DNA of 64,000 nt from Halothiobacillus sp. (GTDB lineage Bacteria > Pseudomonadota > Gammaproteobacteria > Halothiobacillales > Halothiobacillaceae): positions 43,798 to 107,797 of the forward strand of contig JAGDVP010000008.1 in the NCBI GenBank assembly GCA_023255735.1. The letters run 5' to 3'. The notes below the pieces were generated by a model, which saw nothing but the letters and a program-made list of their open reading frames with translations, was not told where the DNA came from and searched no databases. Shown one piece after another: positions 48,175 through 57,484 of the stretch. Every line of letters starts with the position of its first letter. Position 1 is the first letter of the stretch. The position numbers were made by a program, and so were the translations under genes.

Positions 48175-50136
48175 ATGCGCTTGCCCGTTAATATTTTTCT
48201 GTGGACTTTTGGCGCCACCCTCTTGCCCGTTCTGGCCTTGGTGTGGGGGGTTACGGCCTTTAGTGAGCATCGCTTTCAGGCCGAAGTCAATCGAGAAATC
48301 GGCGATAACATCCAAGCACTCACCGGTGAAATTAATAACCGCCTGCGCTACGAGCGCGAAGTGCTGCGGGGCATCGCCCACGCCCAACCCATTCAAACCA
48401 TGCTCAATGTGCTCACCGCATCAGCGCAAGGCATTCGCCACCCCGATTTAACCTCCGATCGCATTCGCGCCAATTCATTTCTCGCCGGCCTGCAGCGCAC
48501 CGTGCCGGGCTTGGGCAGTATTCGCATACTCGATGCGGCGGGCAATACCGTGGTTAAAACCACACTGGGGCGCGCCGCCTCGCCCATGTTCCCCAGTTTA
48601 AGCCAAGTCAATTATGTGGAAGAAGAACTGGAAAATCCGGCCTTTTTACAGCAGCTTAAAAATTTACCCATGGACGAGGTGAGTTTTGTCATGCTGCCCG
48701 CCTCGCTTTGGGATGCCGCGCCCGACCAATACCCCAGCATGCTTTACGGCGTGTATCCGCTTAGAAATTTTGGCAGCGAGCGCGCGGGGTATGTGGTGCT
48801 GAACACCTATGGCGAGTACCTTGATCAAATTTTAACGCTGTCACCCAAGCCCCGCGGCAGCCATGTGATGGTGATCGAGCACGACCCCGGCAACGCCCAG
48901 CGCGATGGCCTGATTTTATATAACGATCAAACCAACCGCGCGTTTACCACACCAATGGAAGCCAACCCGCAAACCCCGCCCACCTACGCACAAGCACTGG
49001 ATAAAGGCGCGTTTTGGCAATCGGCGGTGGCCCAATCCGATGGCCTGTATTTATCCCGCAGCGGCAAAACCCGAATCTATTTTCAAGAATATCACCCCTA
49101 TCCCAATAGCCTCGTTTCTTGGTTTATCAGCCTAAGGGTGCCCGCCAACGTCACCTCAGCGCCGTATGAAGATATTCATCAAAGCTTATGGGGGTTTACC
49201 GTGCTGGCTTTGGGCATGAGCTTGCTCTTGGCCGGCCTAGGCGCGCGCTACTTTTCCCGCCCCATTGTTCGCTTAGGGCGCAGCCTCAAACTATTTGCCG
49301 ATGGCAATCGCGAACACAGCATTCCGGTTGATTCGCGCACGACCGAAGTGCGCCAGCTTCAGCAATCTTTTTATTACTTAACCGAGCACTTAACCTTTGA
49401 GGCTCAAAAGCGGCAAGCGGCTGAACGCCAAATGCTGCAACAAGCCAAACTCGCCTCCATTGGCGAAATGGCCGCCGGCATTGGCCACGAAATTAACAAC
49501 CCCCTAAACAACATCCTCACCTTAACCCGCTTAATTGAGCGCCAAACATTGCCGGAGCAAACCCTGCTTCGCACCGATATTGAGGATTTACGCACCGAGG
49601 CACTAAGGGTCGGGCATATCGTGCGCGGCGTCATGAATTTTGCCCGCCAGCTGCCGCCGGAGCATCAGCCCACCGACACGGGCCCTTGGCTGTGTGAGCT
49701 CATCGATCGCCTGCAACCCGAAGCCATTGAAGCCGATGTGCATCTCAATTTGAACTTAAGCGACCCGCCGTGCAGCGCCAGCTTCGACCCCAACCAAATC
49801 GGCCAAGTGGTGATTAACCTCGTGCGCAATGCCATTCACGCCTCCCCCGCCGAAGGCACCATCACCATTCAAACCGAGTGCCAGCCCGAACATTTTCTTG
49901 TTATCGTGCAAGATGAAGGTTTGGGGATTGAAGCCAGCGCGCGCGATAAAATTTTCGACCCATTTTTCACCACCAAACCCGTCGACAAGGGCACCGGTTT
50001 AGGTTTATCCATAAGCCTTGGCATCGTGCAGTATCATGGCGGAAAATTAAGCGTCGAAAACCGTACCGACCGCACCGGCGTGCGCGCGATCTTGCAATTA
50101 CCGCGCGAGAAATCCACCCCGCGCGTGGGCGATTAA
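48175..50136 (+). CDS. Membrane sensor histidine kinase of a sigma-54-type two-component system
   Basis: 653 residues. A membrane helix near 6-26 ([20 protein letters not shown]) and another near 335-355 ([20 protein letters not shown]) enclose a large periplasmic sensor domain of about 300 residues. A HAMP region follows ([25 protein letters not shown]). The kinase core is of the NtrB kind: [20 protein letters not shown] carries the phospho-His, then [49 protein letters not shown]. The response-regulator gene starts 56 bases downstream. With soxYZ following, a sulfur compound in the periplasm is the likely signal; this is inference. Confidence 0.92.
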   Translation: MRLPVNIFLWTFGATLLPVLALVWGVTAFSEHRFQAEVNREIGDNIQALTGEINNRLRYEREVLRGIAHAQPIQTMLNVLTASAQGIRHPDLTSDRIRANSFLAGLQRTVPGLGSIRILDAAGNTVVKTTLGRAASPMFPSLSQVNYVEEELENPAFLQQLKNLPMDEVSFVMLPASLWDAAPDQYPSMLYGVYPLRNFGSERAGYVVLNTYGEYLDQILTLSPKPRGSHVMVIEHDPGNAQRDGLILYNDQTNRAFTTPMEANPQTPPTYAQALDKGAFWQSAVAQSDGLYLSRSGKTRIYFQEYHPYPNSLVSWFISLRVPANVTSAPYEDIHQSLWGFTVLALGMSLLLAGLGARYFSRPIVRLGRSLKLFADGNREHSIPVDSRTTEVRQLQQSFYYLTEHLTFEAQKRQAAERQMLQQAKLASIGEMAAGIGHEINNPLNNILTLTRLIERQTLPEQTLLRTDIEDLRTEALRVGHIVRGVMNFARQLPPEHQPTDTGPWLCELIDRLQPEAIEADVHLNLNLSDPPCSASFDPNQIGQVVINLVRNAIHASPAEGTITIQTECQPEHFLVIVQDEGLGIEASARDKIFDPFFTTKPVDKGTGLGLSISLGIVQYHGGKLSVENRTDRTGVRAILQLPREKSTPRVGD

Positions 50137-50146
50137 CGTATAGCGC

Positions 50147-50174
50147 TTGCCTTCAACCTGTTTGCCTTCAACCT
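50147..50174. repeat. 13-bp direct duplication between kinase and regulator genes
   Basis: TTGCCTTCAACCT occurs at 50147 and again at 50162, separated by two bases. The 15-base period suggests slippage duplication. It lies in the short gap before the regulator gene. Confidence 0.8.
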
Positions 50175-50192
50175 TGAAAACTTAAAATAATT

Positions 50193-51572
50193 ATGAGCCA
50201 AACCCCCACCATCGCCTTTGTCGATGACGACCCCCGCGCCAGCGAACTCTTTGCGCGTTTTGCCAAAACCGAAGGGCTGAACGTTCACGGATTCCAATCG
50301 GTAAGCGCCGCACAGACTTGGCTTGAAAAAAATGCCGCCGATTTAATTATTTCCGACCTTAAAATGCCCGGATTATCGGGGCTAGAATTTTTGCAATGGG
50401 TGCGCAACCGCGACCAAGCCATCCCCTTCGTGCTCATCACCGGCTTTTCAACGCTCGATAACGCCATTGATGCCCTGCGCTTGGGCGCCAATGATTTCAT
50501 CAAAAAACCCTACGATATTGATGAACTCGTGCAACTCGCCCACCGCATGCTGCGCCCAGATGCCGCCGCGCAAGAACCCGACCCCAACACGATGAGCCGC
50601 GCCATGCTGGGCAATTCGCCCGCCATTGCCGGGGTTTATCGCATCATCGATAAAATCCGCGACGTGCGCATTAACGTCATGATCGAAGGCGAATCGGGCA
50701 GCGGCAAAGAGCTCGCCGCCCGCGCCATTCACGATCGCTCTGATTTCGCAGCCATGCCCTACATCGTCATCGACTGCGGCGCGCTCACCGATACCCTGCT
50801 TGAAAATGAACTTTTTGGCCACGAAAAAGGCGCTTACACCGGCGCATCCAGCACCAAACAAGGTTTGCTCGAAGTCGCCAGTGGCGGCACCGTATTCTTA
50901 GATGAAATCGGCAATATCTCCGATGCCATGCAAGTTAAATTACTGCGCGTGATCCAAGAGCAACAAATCACCCGCGTCGGCGGCGTTACCCCCATTAAAA
51001 TTGACGTACGCTTCATCGTCGCCAGCAACCGCGATTTAGCGCAAATGGTGAGCGAAGGCAGCTTCCGCCACGATTTATACCACCGCCTGCACGTCGTGCG
51101 CCTGCGCATTCCGCCCTTGCGTGAACGCCGCGAAGACATCCCCGTATTAATTGACCACTTCATCCGCCATTTTGCCTCGCGCTACAACCGCCCCGCCGAA
51201 CGATTCGAGGCCGGCTGCCTTGAGCGCATCGAACACTACCCCTGGCCGGGCAACATCCGTGAACTCAAAAACATGATCGAACGCGCCGTGGCGCTCTCAA
51301 GCGGGCCTGAAATAAGGCTCGATTCAGAATCGCAAACCACGCCACCCTGGGCCACCCCGCGCACCAAGGCACGCCAAGCAGACACGCCAGACACCCTAGC
51401 GGGCGACTACCCCACGCTCGAGGTGCTCGAGCGGCGCTACATCGAAAAACTGCTCAAAGAATACGAAGGCAACCGCGAAAAAACCGCGCAAACGCTCGGC
51501 ATCAACAAATCCACCTTGTGGCGCAAACTGCAAGGCTATGATCAATCCTTATCAGACGACCTACTCCCTTAA
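50193..51572 (+). CDS. Sigma-54-dependent response regulator (NtrC family)
   Basis: 459 residues with the standard three domains. The receiver (about 5-120) has FVDDDPRA and the phospho-acceptor in IISDLKMPGLSG. The AAA+ domain (about 140-375) has Walker A GESGSGKELAARAIH, the sigma-54 contact loop as GAYTGA (Tyr in place of the usual Phe), Walker B GGTVFLDEIG and the R-finger region LHVVRLRIPPLRERREDIP. The Fis-type helix-turn-helix is at the end (NREKTAQTLGINKSTLWRKLQGY). It probably activates the sigma-54 promoter found 190 bases downstream, in front of soxY. A sigma-54-dependent two-component system (TspS-TspR) controlling sox genes is known in Acidithiobacillus caldus. Confidence 0.95.
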   Translation: MSQTPTIAFVDDDPRASELFARFAKTEGLNVHGFQSVSAAQTWLEKNAADLIISDLKMPGLSGLEFLQWVRNRDQAIPFVLITGFSTLDNAIDALRLGANDFIKKPYDIDELVQLAHRMLRPDAAAQEPDPNTMSRAMLGNSPAIAGVYRIIDKIRDVRINVMIEGESGSGKELAARAIHDRSDFAAMPYIVIDCGALTDTLLENELFGHEKGAYTGASSTKQGLLEVASGGTVFLDEIGNISDAMQVKLLRVIQEQQITRVGGVTPIKIDVRFIVASNRDLAQMVSEGSFRHDLYHRLHVVRLRIPPLRERREDIPVLIDHFIRHFASRYNRPAERFEAGCLERIEHYPWPGNIRELKNMIERAVALSSGPEIRLDSESQTTPPWATPRTKARQADTPDTLAGDYPTLEVLERRYIEKLLKEYEGNREKTAQTLGINKSTLWRKLQGYDQSLSDDLLP

Positions 51573-51696
51573 CCCTGCCTTGAAGCTGTTTTGCCCGCAA
51601 CAGGCTATCGGCAGGGTGCAAACTTAGCAACATCCCGCCATAGAAAAATTCATTTAATCGGGGAAATTTATTATGGCGCAAATTGCCGTACAAAAA

Positions 51697-51717
51697 TTGC
51701 AGTTTGCAATTTGCAAT
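51697..51717. promoter_or_regulatory. Three tandem TTGCA(G/A)T heptamers, candidate activator-binding site
   Basis: TTGCAGT-TTGCAAT-TTGCAAT runs without gaps, and the flanking base makes ATTGCA...TGCAAT an inverted repeat as well. It lies about 50-70 bases upstream of the -24 element of the soxY promoter, where enhancer-binding proteins usually bind. It probably binds the response regulator encoded upstream; this is inference. Confidence 0.5.
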
Positions 51718-51763
51718 GTGGCGAATGACTCACCCAAAAATTGAAAAAACAACAGGTTAAAAG

Positions 51764-51780
51764 TTGGCACAGGCTATGCA
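51764..51780 (+). promoter_or_regulatory. Sigma-54 (-24/-12) promoter of soxYZ
   Basis: TTGGCAC-AGGCTA-TGCA matches the sigma-54 consensus TTGGCAC-N5-TTGCA well. The invariant GG and GC are present with exactly ten bases between them. Transcription would start near 51791, leaving a leader of about 36 bases with a GAGGAG ribosome site before soxY. Confidence 0.75.
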
Positions 51781-51826
51781 ATAGGGTAAACGTGGTCTTC
51801 CACGCAACATTGAGGAGTTCAGATCT

Positions 51827-52297
51827 ATGCAATCTAATCGTCGTGTATTTTTAAAAGGCAGCATGGCTGCCAGTGCTGTTGGCTTGGCTATTGGTGCCGG
51901 CCTTTTAACCCCACGTGCAGTCATGGCTGCGGCATGGCCCCAAGCGGCTTACGATGCCAAAGGCTTCGATGATGCTCTGAAAGGCATTTTCGGCGTTTCA
52001 GGTGCCACTGAGTCTAAAGACATCACCGTGAAAGCCCCTGACATCGCGGAAAACGGCGCCGTGGTTCCTGTCACCGTTGAGTCTGCGGTTGCCGGCACCG
52101 ACAACATCGCAATCATGGTAAAAGGCAATCCAAATCCTTTGGTTTGTAACTTCAAATTCGATGGCGCTCAGCCCTTCTTGTCTACCCGTATCCGTATGGG
52201 CAAAACAGACAACGTGATCGGGGTTGCCCACGCTGGCGGCAAACTGTACATGGCTGAGAAGCAAGTTAAAGTCACCATCGGCGGCTGCGGCGGCTAA
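51827..52297 (+). CDS. soxY: Thiosulfate oxidation carrier protein SoxY
   Basis: Periplasmic sulfur carrier: the SoxYZ complex holds the sulfane substrate covalently on a SoxY cysteine while Sox enzymes oxidise it. 156 residues. The N-terminus has a twin-arginine signal (SNRRVFLKGSMAASAVGLAIGAGLL), predicting folded export by Tat, as known for SoxY. The protein ends with the swinging arm and carrier cysteine, TIGGCGG. The ribosome site GAGGAG lies about ten bases before the ATG. A sigma-54 promoter precedes it. Confidence 0.97.
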   Translation: MQSNRRVFLKGSMAASAVGLAIGAGLLTPRAVMAAAWPQAAYDAKGFDDALKGIFGVSGATESKDITVKAPDIAENGAVVPVTVESAVAGTDNIAIMVKGNPNPLVCNFKFDGAQPFLSTRIRMGKTDNVIGVAHAGGKLYMAEKQVKVTIGGCGG

Positions 52298-52354
52298 TTG
52301 CAAAAGCAGTTACTGTTCCGGTCATTGAATTACGAATTAATGAGGTATTGATAA

Positions 52355-52660
52355 ATGTCATCAATCAAAATGCGTATTAGCGCCGCTGGCGACGTTCTGG
52401 ATGTTAAAAGCCTGATTGAGCAGGTTATGGAATCTGGTCGGATGAAGGACAAGGCAACGGGTCAATTGATTCCTGCCAACTACATTCAAACATTGACTGT
52501 CGCTGTGAACGACAAAGTCATGGTTGAAGCCAACTTGTCTGTCGCGGTTTCTAAAAACCCCTACATCAACGTGAAAGTTCCTGGCAAAAAAGGCGATAAA
52601 GTCACCATCGCTTACACCACGAACGAAGGCAAAACCGACACCCAAACCGAAACAGCCTAA
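52355..52660 (+). CDS. soxZ: Thiosulfate oxidation protein SoxZ
   Basis: Partner of SoxY. 101 residues with the family start SSIKMRISAAGDVLDVKSLIEQVMESG and GRMKDKATGQLIPANYIQTLTVAVNDKVMVEANLSVAVSKNPY. It has no signal peptide, as expected because SoxZ is exported together with SoxY. It follows soxY by 57 bases, and a strong terminator follows. soxA, soxX, soxB and soxCD are not in this window, so soxYZ stands apart from the rest of the pathway here. Confidence 0.97.
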   Translation: MSSIKMRISAAGDVLDVKSLIEQVMESGRMKDKATGQLIPANYIQTLTVAVNDKVMVEANLSVAVSKNPYINVKVPGKKGDKVTIAYTTNEGKTDTQTETA

Positions 52661-52704
52661 TTTGCTGCGCCGGTTCGCGCTGCAATAAGTGCAGCGCACG
52701 TTGT

Positions 52705-52735
52705 AAAAAAACCCGCATCACTGCGGGTTTTTTGT
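52705..52735. terminator. Terminator between soxZ and xseA
   Basis: AAAAAAACCCGCA-tcac-TGCGGGTTTTTT is a compact hairpin with A and T runs. It can stop transcripts from both sides. Confidence 0.92.
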
Positions 52736-52808
52736 TGCGCGCAGGCGAGGTTAATTTCAAGCATCCCTCGTAGACCCACGCCTCAAACGGCCTACGCTGG
52801 GGCATGTT

Positions 52809-54278
52809 TTATATCCGTTTTGTCGCATTAATGCCGATTTTTCCATCGGCAAAATGGAGTGTTAGCGCAATGGGCGCGGGGCTTTGCGATAAGGCGGCTG
52901 TTAAATCGACAGATTGGGTGATTACGCCTTGGGCGGATTCGACGACGCTGTAGCCGCGCTCTAACACGCGCTGTGGGCTCAATGCGTGCAAAACATTTTG
53001 GGCCGTTGTGAGGCGGTGATTTTGGATTTGCTGGCGTTGCAGCATGGCGCGGTTCAAGTTTTGCTGAATTTGCCTGAGCGTTTGTTGCAGGGGGATTAAA
53101 GAATCGCGGGCGCGATCGGGGGGGAGGCTTTGACTTAACTTGTCGAGCCGGCGTCGGTGTTGGCGCAATTGCTCGGTATAGGCCGTTTGCAAGCGCGTGC
53201 GCATCCCTTCTAGCCATGATTGATTGGACTGCAACCAACGGACGGGGCTAACCCGTGCCAACCGTTGCACCAAGGCGGCGAGTGGCGCGGCTCTAGTTTG
53301 CCCTTGGCGGCGTATCGCGCGGGCAAGCCGCAGCTCAAGCGCAAGGCGCTGGCGGTGCCCCGCCGGCAGGCTCATGGGTTGCAAACGGCTGGTGGCTTGA
53401 TCGAGCCTTTGACCGAATGCGTTCATTTTATTCTGCATCACGTCGATCAGGCGCGCATGACATTGCATCACCTGCTGCTGCATATCGAGGCTCGTCACGG
53501 CGGTGGCTAATTCGGCGGCAGCGGTGGGGGTGGCGGCGCGCACATCGGCCACAAAATCACATAAGGTAAAATCAATTTCATGACCAACGCCACTCACCAC
53601 CGGAATTGGGCAGCGATGAATCGCCCGCACCAGTGCTTCATCGTTAAACGCCCATAAATCGCTCATCGAGCCACCGCCCCGCACAATGAGTGCCACATCA
53701 AAGCCTGACTCGGCCGTGATGCGCTGCACGGCGGAAGTCAATTCGCCCGCTGCGCTGTCGCCTTGCACGGCGGTGGCAAACAAGGTGATGCGGGCTTGGG
53801 GTAAACGGCGTGCCAACACCGCGATCACATCGAAAATGGCGGCGCCCGCCGCTGACGAAATCACCACAATATGCCGTGGCAGCACGGGCAACGGGCGCTT
53901 GCGAGCGGCATCAAATAAACCTTCCGCCAGCAGTTTTTTCTTGAGCGCCTCAAATAAAACGGCTAACTGACCATCCCCCGAGAGCTCAATACGACTCACG
54001 ATGAGCTGGTAATCGCCGCGGGGTGCATAAAGCGACACGGACCCCGTAACCACCACGGCATCGCCATTAGCGAACACGGTTTTGCAGCGCAGCGCCTGCC
54101 CGCGAAAAAACGCGCAGCGTACTTCGGCGCCAGCATCTTTGAGCGTGAAATACCAATGCCCAGAGGCGGCTTTGACGAGCGAGCGCACTTCGCCGGATAC
54201 CGACACACCGGATAAATTCGCCTCCAGCAGTTGCTTGGCAAGCTCGTTGAGTGATGAAACCGAGAGTATGGCCGCCAC
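52809..54278 (-). CDS. xseA: Exodeoxyribonuclease VII large subunit
   Basis: Catalytic subunit of the single-strand exonuclease used in repair. 489 residues, starting with an OB fold (VSVSGEVRSLVKAASGHWYFTLKDAGAEVRCAFF). The catalytic domain has LPRHIVVISSAAGAAIFDVI and DVALIVRGGGSMSDLWAFNDEALVRAIHRCPIPVVSGVGHEIDFTLCDFVADVRAATPTAAAEL. A long helical region precedes the C-terminal QRVLERGYSVV segment, which is family-typical. No xseB is nearby. It is the last gene of the apbC-to-xseA run. Confidence 0.97.
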   Translation of the reverse strand: MAAILSVSSLNELAKQLLEANLSGVSVSGEVRSLVKAASGHWYFTLKDAGAEVRCAFFRGQALRCKTVFANGDAVVVTGSVSLYAPRGDYQLIVSRIELSGDGQLAVLFEALKKKLLAEGLFDAARKRPLPVLPRHIVVISSAAGAAIFDVIAVLARRLPQARITLFATAVQGDSAAGELTSAVQRITAESGFDVALIVRGGGSMSDLWAFNDEALVRAIHRCPIPVVSGVGHEIDFTLCDFVADVRAATPTAAAELATAVTSLDMQQQVMQCHARLIDVMQNKMNAFGQRLDQATSRLQPMSLPAGHRQRLALELRLARAIRRQGQTRAAPLAALVQRLARVSPVRWLQSNQSWLEGMRTRLQTAYTEQLRQHRRRLDKLSQSLPPDRARDSLIPLQQTLRQIQQNLNRAMLQRQQIQNHRLTTAQNVLHALSPQRVLERGYSVVESAQGVITQSVDLTAALSQSPAPIALTLHFADGKIGINATKRI

Positions 54279-54294
54279 GCGTGCGCCTCGCTGA

Positions 54295-55593
54295 TTAAGA
54301 TGACAACGATAAACGCAAAGCCAGGGCGGCCAGCGTCACAAGTAAGACCGGCGCGGTGAGAATCCCGCCGACTTTCATGTAATAACCCCAGGATACTACA
54401 AGGTTTTTTCGCGCCAGCACATGCAGCCACAATAAAGTCGCTAAGCTGCCAATCGGCGTGAATTTGGGGCCTAAATCGCAGCCAATGATATTGGCGTACA
54501 CCATGGCGCTGTGAATAACGCCCGAGGCTTGGCTCGCATCAATGGCGAGCGTGCCGATTAACACCGCCGGTAAATTATTCAGCACAGCGGAGAGCAGCGC
54601 CATCACCACCCCCGTGCCCAAGGTGGCCACCAGCAAGCCCTGATCAGCAAAGTGATTTAAAAGCGTGGTGAGATCCTGCGTTAAACCGGCGTTTTTAAGG
54701 CCATAAACCACCAAATACATGCCAAGTGAAAACACCACCACCGCCCAAGGCGCATGGCGCAGCACTTCAAAGGTATTGATGTGCTGGCCGCGCCGCGCCA
54801 CCGCCCACAACACGATCGCGCCCACCGCCGCCACCGCGCTGATCGGTACACCGAACCGATCGAGCACCAAAAACCCGAACAGCAAACCCGCGAGCACCCA
54901 CCATCCGGCCACAAACACCGCCCGATCCACAATCGCGCTGGACGGGCGGGGCAGTGCCGCCCGATCGTAGTGGCGGGGAATATCGTGCCGAAAATACGCC
55001 CATAAAACCGCAAGCGAGGCCAGCACCGCCACAAGGGTTACCGGCAGCATCACCAAGGCGTACTCGGCAAAACTCACCGAAAAGTAATCGGCCACAATGA
55101 TGTTGACTAAATTGGAAATAATCAGCGGCGAGCTTGCGGTATCGGCAATAAAACCGGCGGCCATCACAAAGGCCAGCGTGCTGGCTGGCGAGAAGCGCAG
55201 CGCCAGCATAATGCCCATCACAATGGGGGTGAGGATGAGCGCGGCGCCATCATTGGCAAACAGGGCGGAAACCAGCGCGCCAAGCAGCACCATCCATACA
55301 AACAAGCGGTGCCCACGCCCGCCCGCCCGATGCGCGATATGCAGCGCTGCCCAAGCGAAAAACCCGGCTTCTTCGAGCAATAAACTAATGATAATTAATG
55401 CGATAAAAGTGAACGTGGCATTCCAAACAATATGCCACACCAGCAAAATATCCCCCGCATGCACCACGCCCAAAGCCCATGCCACCGCCGCACCCAAGGC
55501 CGCGCTTGTGCCAATCCCGAGCGTGAATCGGCCAATTTTGGGCTGCCACAGCACTAAAACGAGTGTGGCGAGAAAAACCGCCAGCGCCATCAT
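54295..55593 (-). CDS. arsB: Arsenite/antimonite efflux permease
   Basis: 432-residue membrane protein with about twelve helices. It has the features of Ars[60 protein letters not shown] and [17 protein letters not shown]. It extrudes arsenite, alone or with an ArsA ATPase. No arsR, arsC or arsA lies nearby. Instead it is packed inside a housekeeping run (4-base overlap with the ROK gene, 16 bases before xseA), which suggests constitutive expression or a different ion substrate. Confidence 0.85.
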   Translation of the reverse strand: MMALAVFLATLVLVLWQPKIGRFTLGIGTSAALGAAVAWALGVVHAGDILLVWHIVWNATFTFIALIIISLLLEEAGFFAWAALHIAHRAGGRGHRLFVWMVLLGALVSALFANDGAALILTPIVMGIMLALRFSPASTLAFVMAAGFIADTASSPLIISNLVNIIVADYFSVSFAEYALVMLPVTLVAVLASLAVLWAYFRHDIPRHYDRAALPRPSSAIVDRAVFVAGWWVLAGLLFGFLVLDRFGVPISAVAAVGAIVLWAVARRGQHINTFEVLRHAPWAVVVFSLGMYLVVYGLKNAGLTQDLTTLLNHFADQGLLVATLGTGVVMALLSAVLNNLPAVLIGTLAIDASQASGVIHSAMVYANIIGCDLGPKFTPIGSLATLLWLHVLARKNLVVSWGYYMKVGGILTAPVLLVTLAALALRLSLSS

Positions 55594-56483
55594 TGGAGAA
55601 ACGCCGCGCCGCGCACACCCGATGAATCACCAAACAAAGGCGCCACCAAGCGCGTTTCAACGGCATCGGAGAATACCCATTGTGACCACAGAGCCGGCAC
55701 CTCGGTATATAACTCAGCCACATTCGACAACCCGCCGCCCAGCACAATCACCTCGGGGTCGAACAAGTTAATCACCTGCGCCAGCGCGCGGGCAAGCCGA
55801 TCGATATAACGATTGAGTGCCGCCCGAGCTGCCGCCTCGCCCGCTTGCGCTTGGGTGATGATGTCGGCGCCAGCCATCGATTGCCCCGTTACCTCAGCAT
55901 AATCGCGGGCTAGGGCAGGCCCCGACAACCATTGCTCAATGCAGCCCTGCTTGCCGCACCAACACAAAGGGCCTGGATACTCCGCCTTATTTTGCCAAGG
56001 CAGCGGGTTGTGCCCCCATTCACCGGCAATGGCATGATGCCCGGGGATAAGCTCGCCGCTCACCACCAAGGCACCGCCCACGCCCGTGCCTAAAATCACG
56101 CCAAATACCGAGCTTGCGCCCGCCGCCGCGCCATCACGCACCTCGGAAAGCGCCAAGCAGTTGGCATCGTTCGCCATCGCCACTGGGCGGTTCAAACGCG
56201 CTTCGATGTCTTGCTTTAAGGGTTTGCCATTCAGCACCACCGAATTGGCATTTTTAATTAAACCTGAGCGCGGTGAGATCGCGCCCGGCGTACCCATACC
56301 AATGGAAGCCACCCTACCGACCGCCACTTCGGCCTGCTGCACCAAGCGGGTGATAGCCGCCAGTGTACCGGCGTAATCGCCCTGCGGAGTAGGCAAGCGC
56401 TCGCGGAACACAAATTGCCCCGCCACATCCAAAACAGCGACCTCGATTTTGGTGCCGCCTAAATCAATTCCCAGCCGCAACAT
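55590..56483 (-). CDS. ROK family sugar kinase
   Basis: About 297 residues from the ATG at 56483 ([19 protein letters not shown], the phosphate-1 motif); the ORF adds 22 residues overlapping tpx. Other features are [36 protein letters not shown] with the catalytic Asp, [15 protein letters not shown] and GEWGHNPLP. The ROK zinc site [18 protein letters not shown] is present, as is [10 protein letters not shown]. It is close to bacterial fructokinase/NagK-type members. The substrate is a hexose or N-acetylhexosamine but cannot be fixed from sequence. Confidence 0.9.
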   Translation of the reverse strand: MLRLGIDLGGTKIEVAVLDVAGQFVFRERLPTPQGDYAGTLAAITRLVQQAEVAVGRVASIGMGTPGAISPRSGLIKNANSVVLNGKPLKQDIEARLNRPVAMANDANCLALSEVRDGAAAGASSVFGVILGTGVGGALVVSGELIPGHHAIAGEWGHNPLPWQNKAEYPGPLCWCGKQGCIEQWLSGPALARDYAEVTGQSMAGADIITQAQAGEAAARAALNRYIDRLARALAQVINLFDPEVIVLGGGLSNVAELYTEVPALWSQWVFSDAVETRLVAPLFGDSSGVRGAAFLQ

Positions 56484-56487
56484 GCCG

Positions 56488-56985
56488 CTATAACGCGGCC
56501 AAGGCCGCGGCGTAATTGGGCTCATCGGCAATTTCGGGCACAAGCTCAACGAAGCTTACGCGATTATCCGAATCCAGCACCACCACCGCGCGCGCCGCCA
56601 AATGCGCCAAAGGGCTATCGGTCATCAGTACGCCATAATCACGAAGAAACTCAGGATGGCGGAAGGTGGATAAATTTATGACCCGATCCAGCCCCTCGGC
56701 ACCGCAAAAACGGCTTTGTGCGAACGGCAAATCAGCCGAAATACAGAGCACGACAACATCCCCGCGTCCGCCCGCTTGCGCATTGAACGCACGCACCGAT
56801 TGCGCGCAGGTGGGCGTATCTAAACTTGGGAAAATATTCAGGATTTTTTGCTTGCCTGCAAAATTAGCCAAGCTCACTTCGTTTAACTCAGCATCTGTGA
56901 GCGTAAACGCCGGCGCGGGGGTACCCACCACCGGCAAATGACCCGCCACAGTCACGGGATTGCCTAAAAAAGTAACACGACTCAT
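56488..56985 (-). CDS. tpx: Thiol peroxidase
   Basis: Periplasmic or cytoplasmic atypical 2-Cys peroxiredoxin that reduces alkyl hydroperoxides with thioredoxin. 165 residues. The N-terminus [28 protein letters not shown] is typical; the peroxidatic Cys is in [17 protein letters not shown] and the resolving Cys in [16 protein letters not shown]. It lies in the tight run between a HAD gene and the ROK kinase. No signal peptide is seen. Confidence 0.96.
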   Translation of the reverse strand: MSRVTFLGNPVTVAGHLPVVGTPAPAFTLTDAELNEVSLANFAGKQKILNIFPSLDTPTCAQSVRAFNAQAGGRGDVVVLCISADLPFAQSRFCGAEGLDRVINLSTFRHPEFLRDYGVLMTDSPLAHLAARAVVVLDSDNRVSFVELVPEIADEPNYAAALAAL

Positions 56986-57013
56986 ATCAAAATCTCCTCA
57001 AAAAACAGGCGAA

Positions 57014-57484
57014 TTAATTTCGCAGCGTGGCAGTTAATCGTTTGGGGCGCAGGAGCAAATCCAAGGCATCGTTAATGGATTGAACCACTACATCAGCTGC
57101 AGCCAAGGTAATTTGCGCGGCGCCTTCGGCTTGAATCACCGCCAACCCAAGGGCGGCCGTGTGCAACATTAAGGCATCGTTGCGGCCATTGCCTACGGCA
57201 ATGGTGTGCGCAGCGCCCAACTCATGCACAAAACCTGCTTTGGCCACATCTTGCGTGCCGGGTTCTAAAATCTTTAAGCGCACGGGCAGGCCAGCAAGCT
57301 CAGTGGCAGCGCTGCCAAAGGTATCGGCAGTAATCACATGCACAGTGAGGGTGTCCGAAAGCGCAGTTAGGCGCTCTGCTACCCCTTTGATTAAGCGGCC
57401 ATCTTCCGCGAGCGTGCCGTTGTAATCCAGCACCAGATCAGTGAAGGCGCCTTCAAGGCCTCCGGGAATATTAATCGCCAGCAT
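57014..57484 (-). CDS. HAD-superfamily hydrolase, soluble P-type-ATPase-like
   Basis: 156 residues from the ATG at 57484, which overlaps the end of apbC by 14 bases. The nucleophile motif is VLDYNGTLAEDG (DxNGT form), with VITADTFG as motif II and VGNGRNDALML as motif IV. This matches the small HAD family related to the P domain of ion-pumping ATPases but without membrane parts. The substrate is unknown. The longer ORF start at 57523 lies within apbC. Confidence 0.85.
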   Translation of the reverse strand: MLAINIPGGLEGAFTDLVLDYNGTLAEDGRLIKGVAERLTALSDTLTVHVITADTFGSAATELAGLPVRLKILEPGTQDVAKAGFVHELGAAHTIAVGNGRNDALMLHTAALGLAVIQAEGAAQITLAAADVVVQSINDALDLLLRPKRLTATLRN

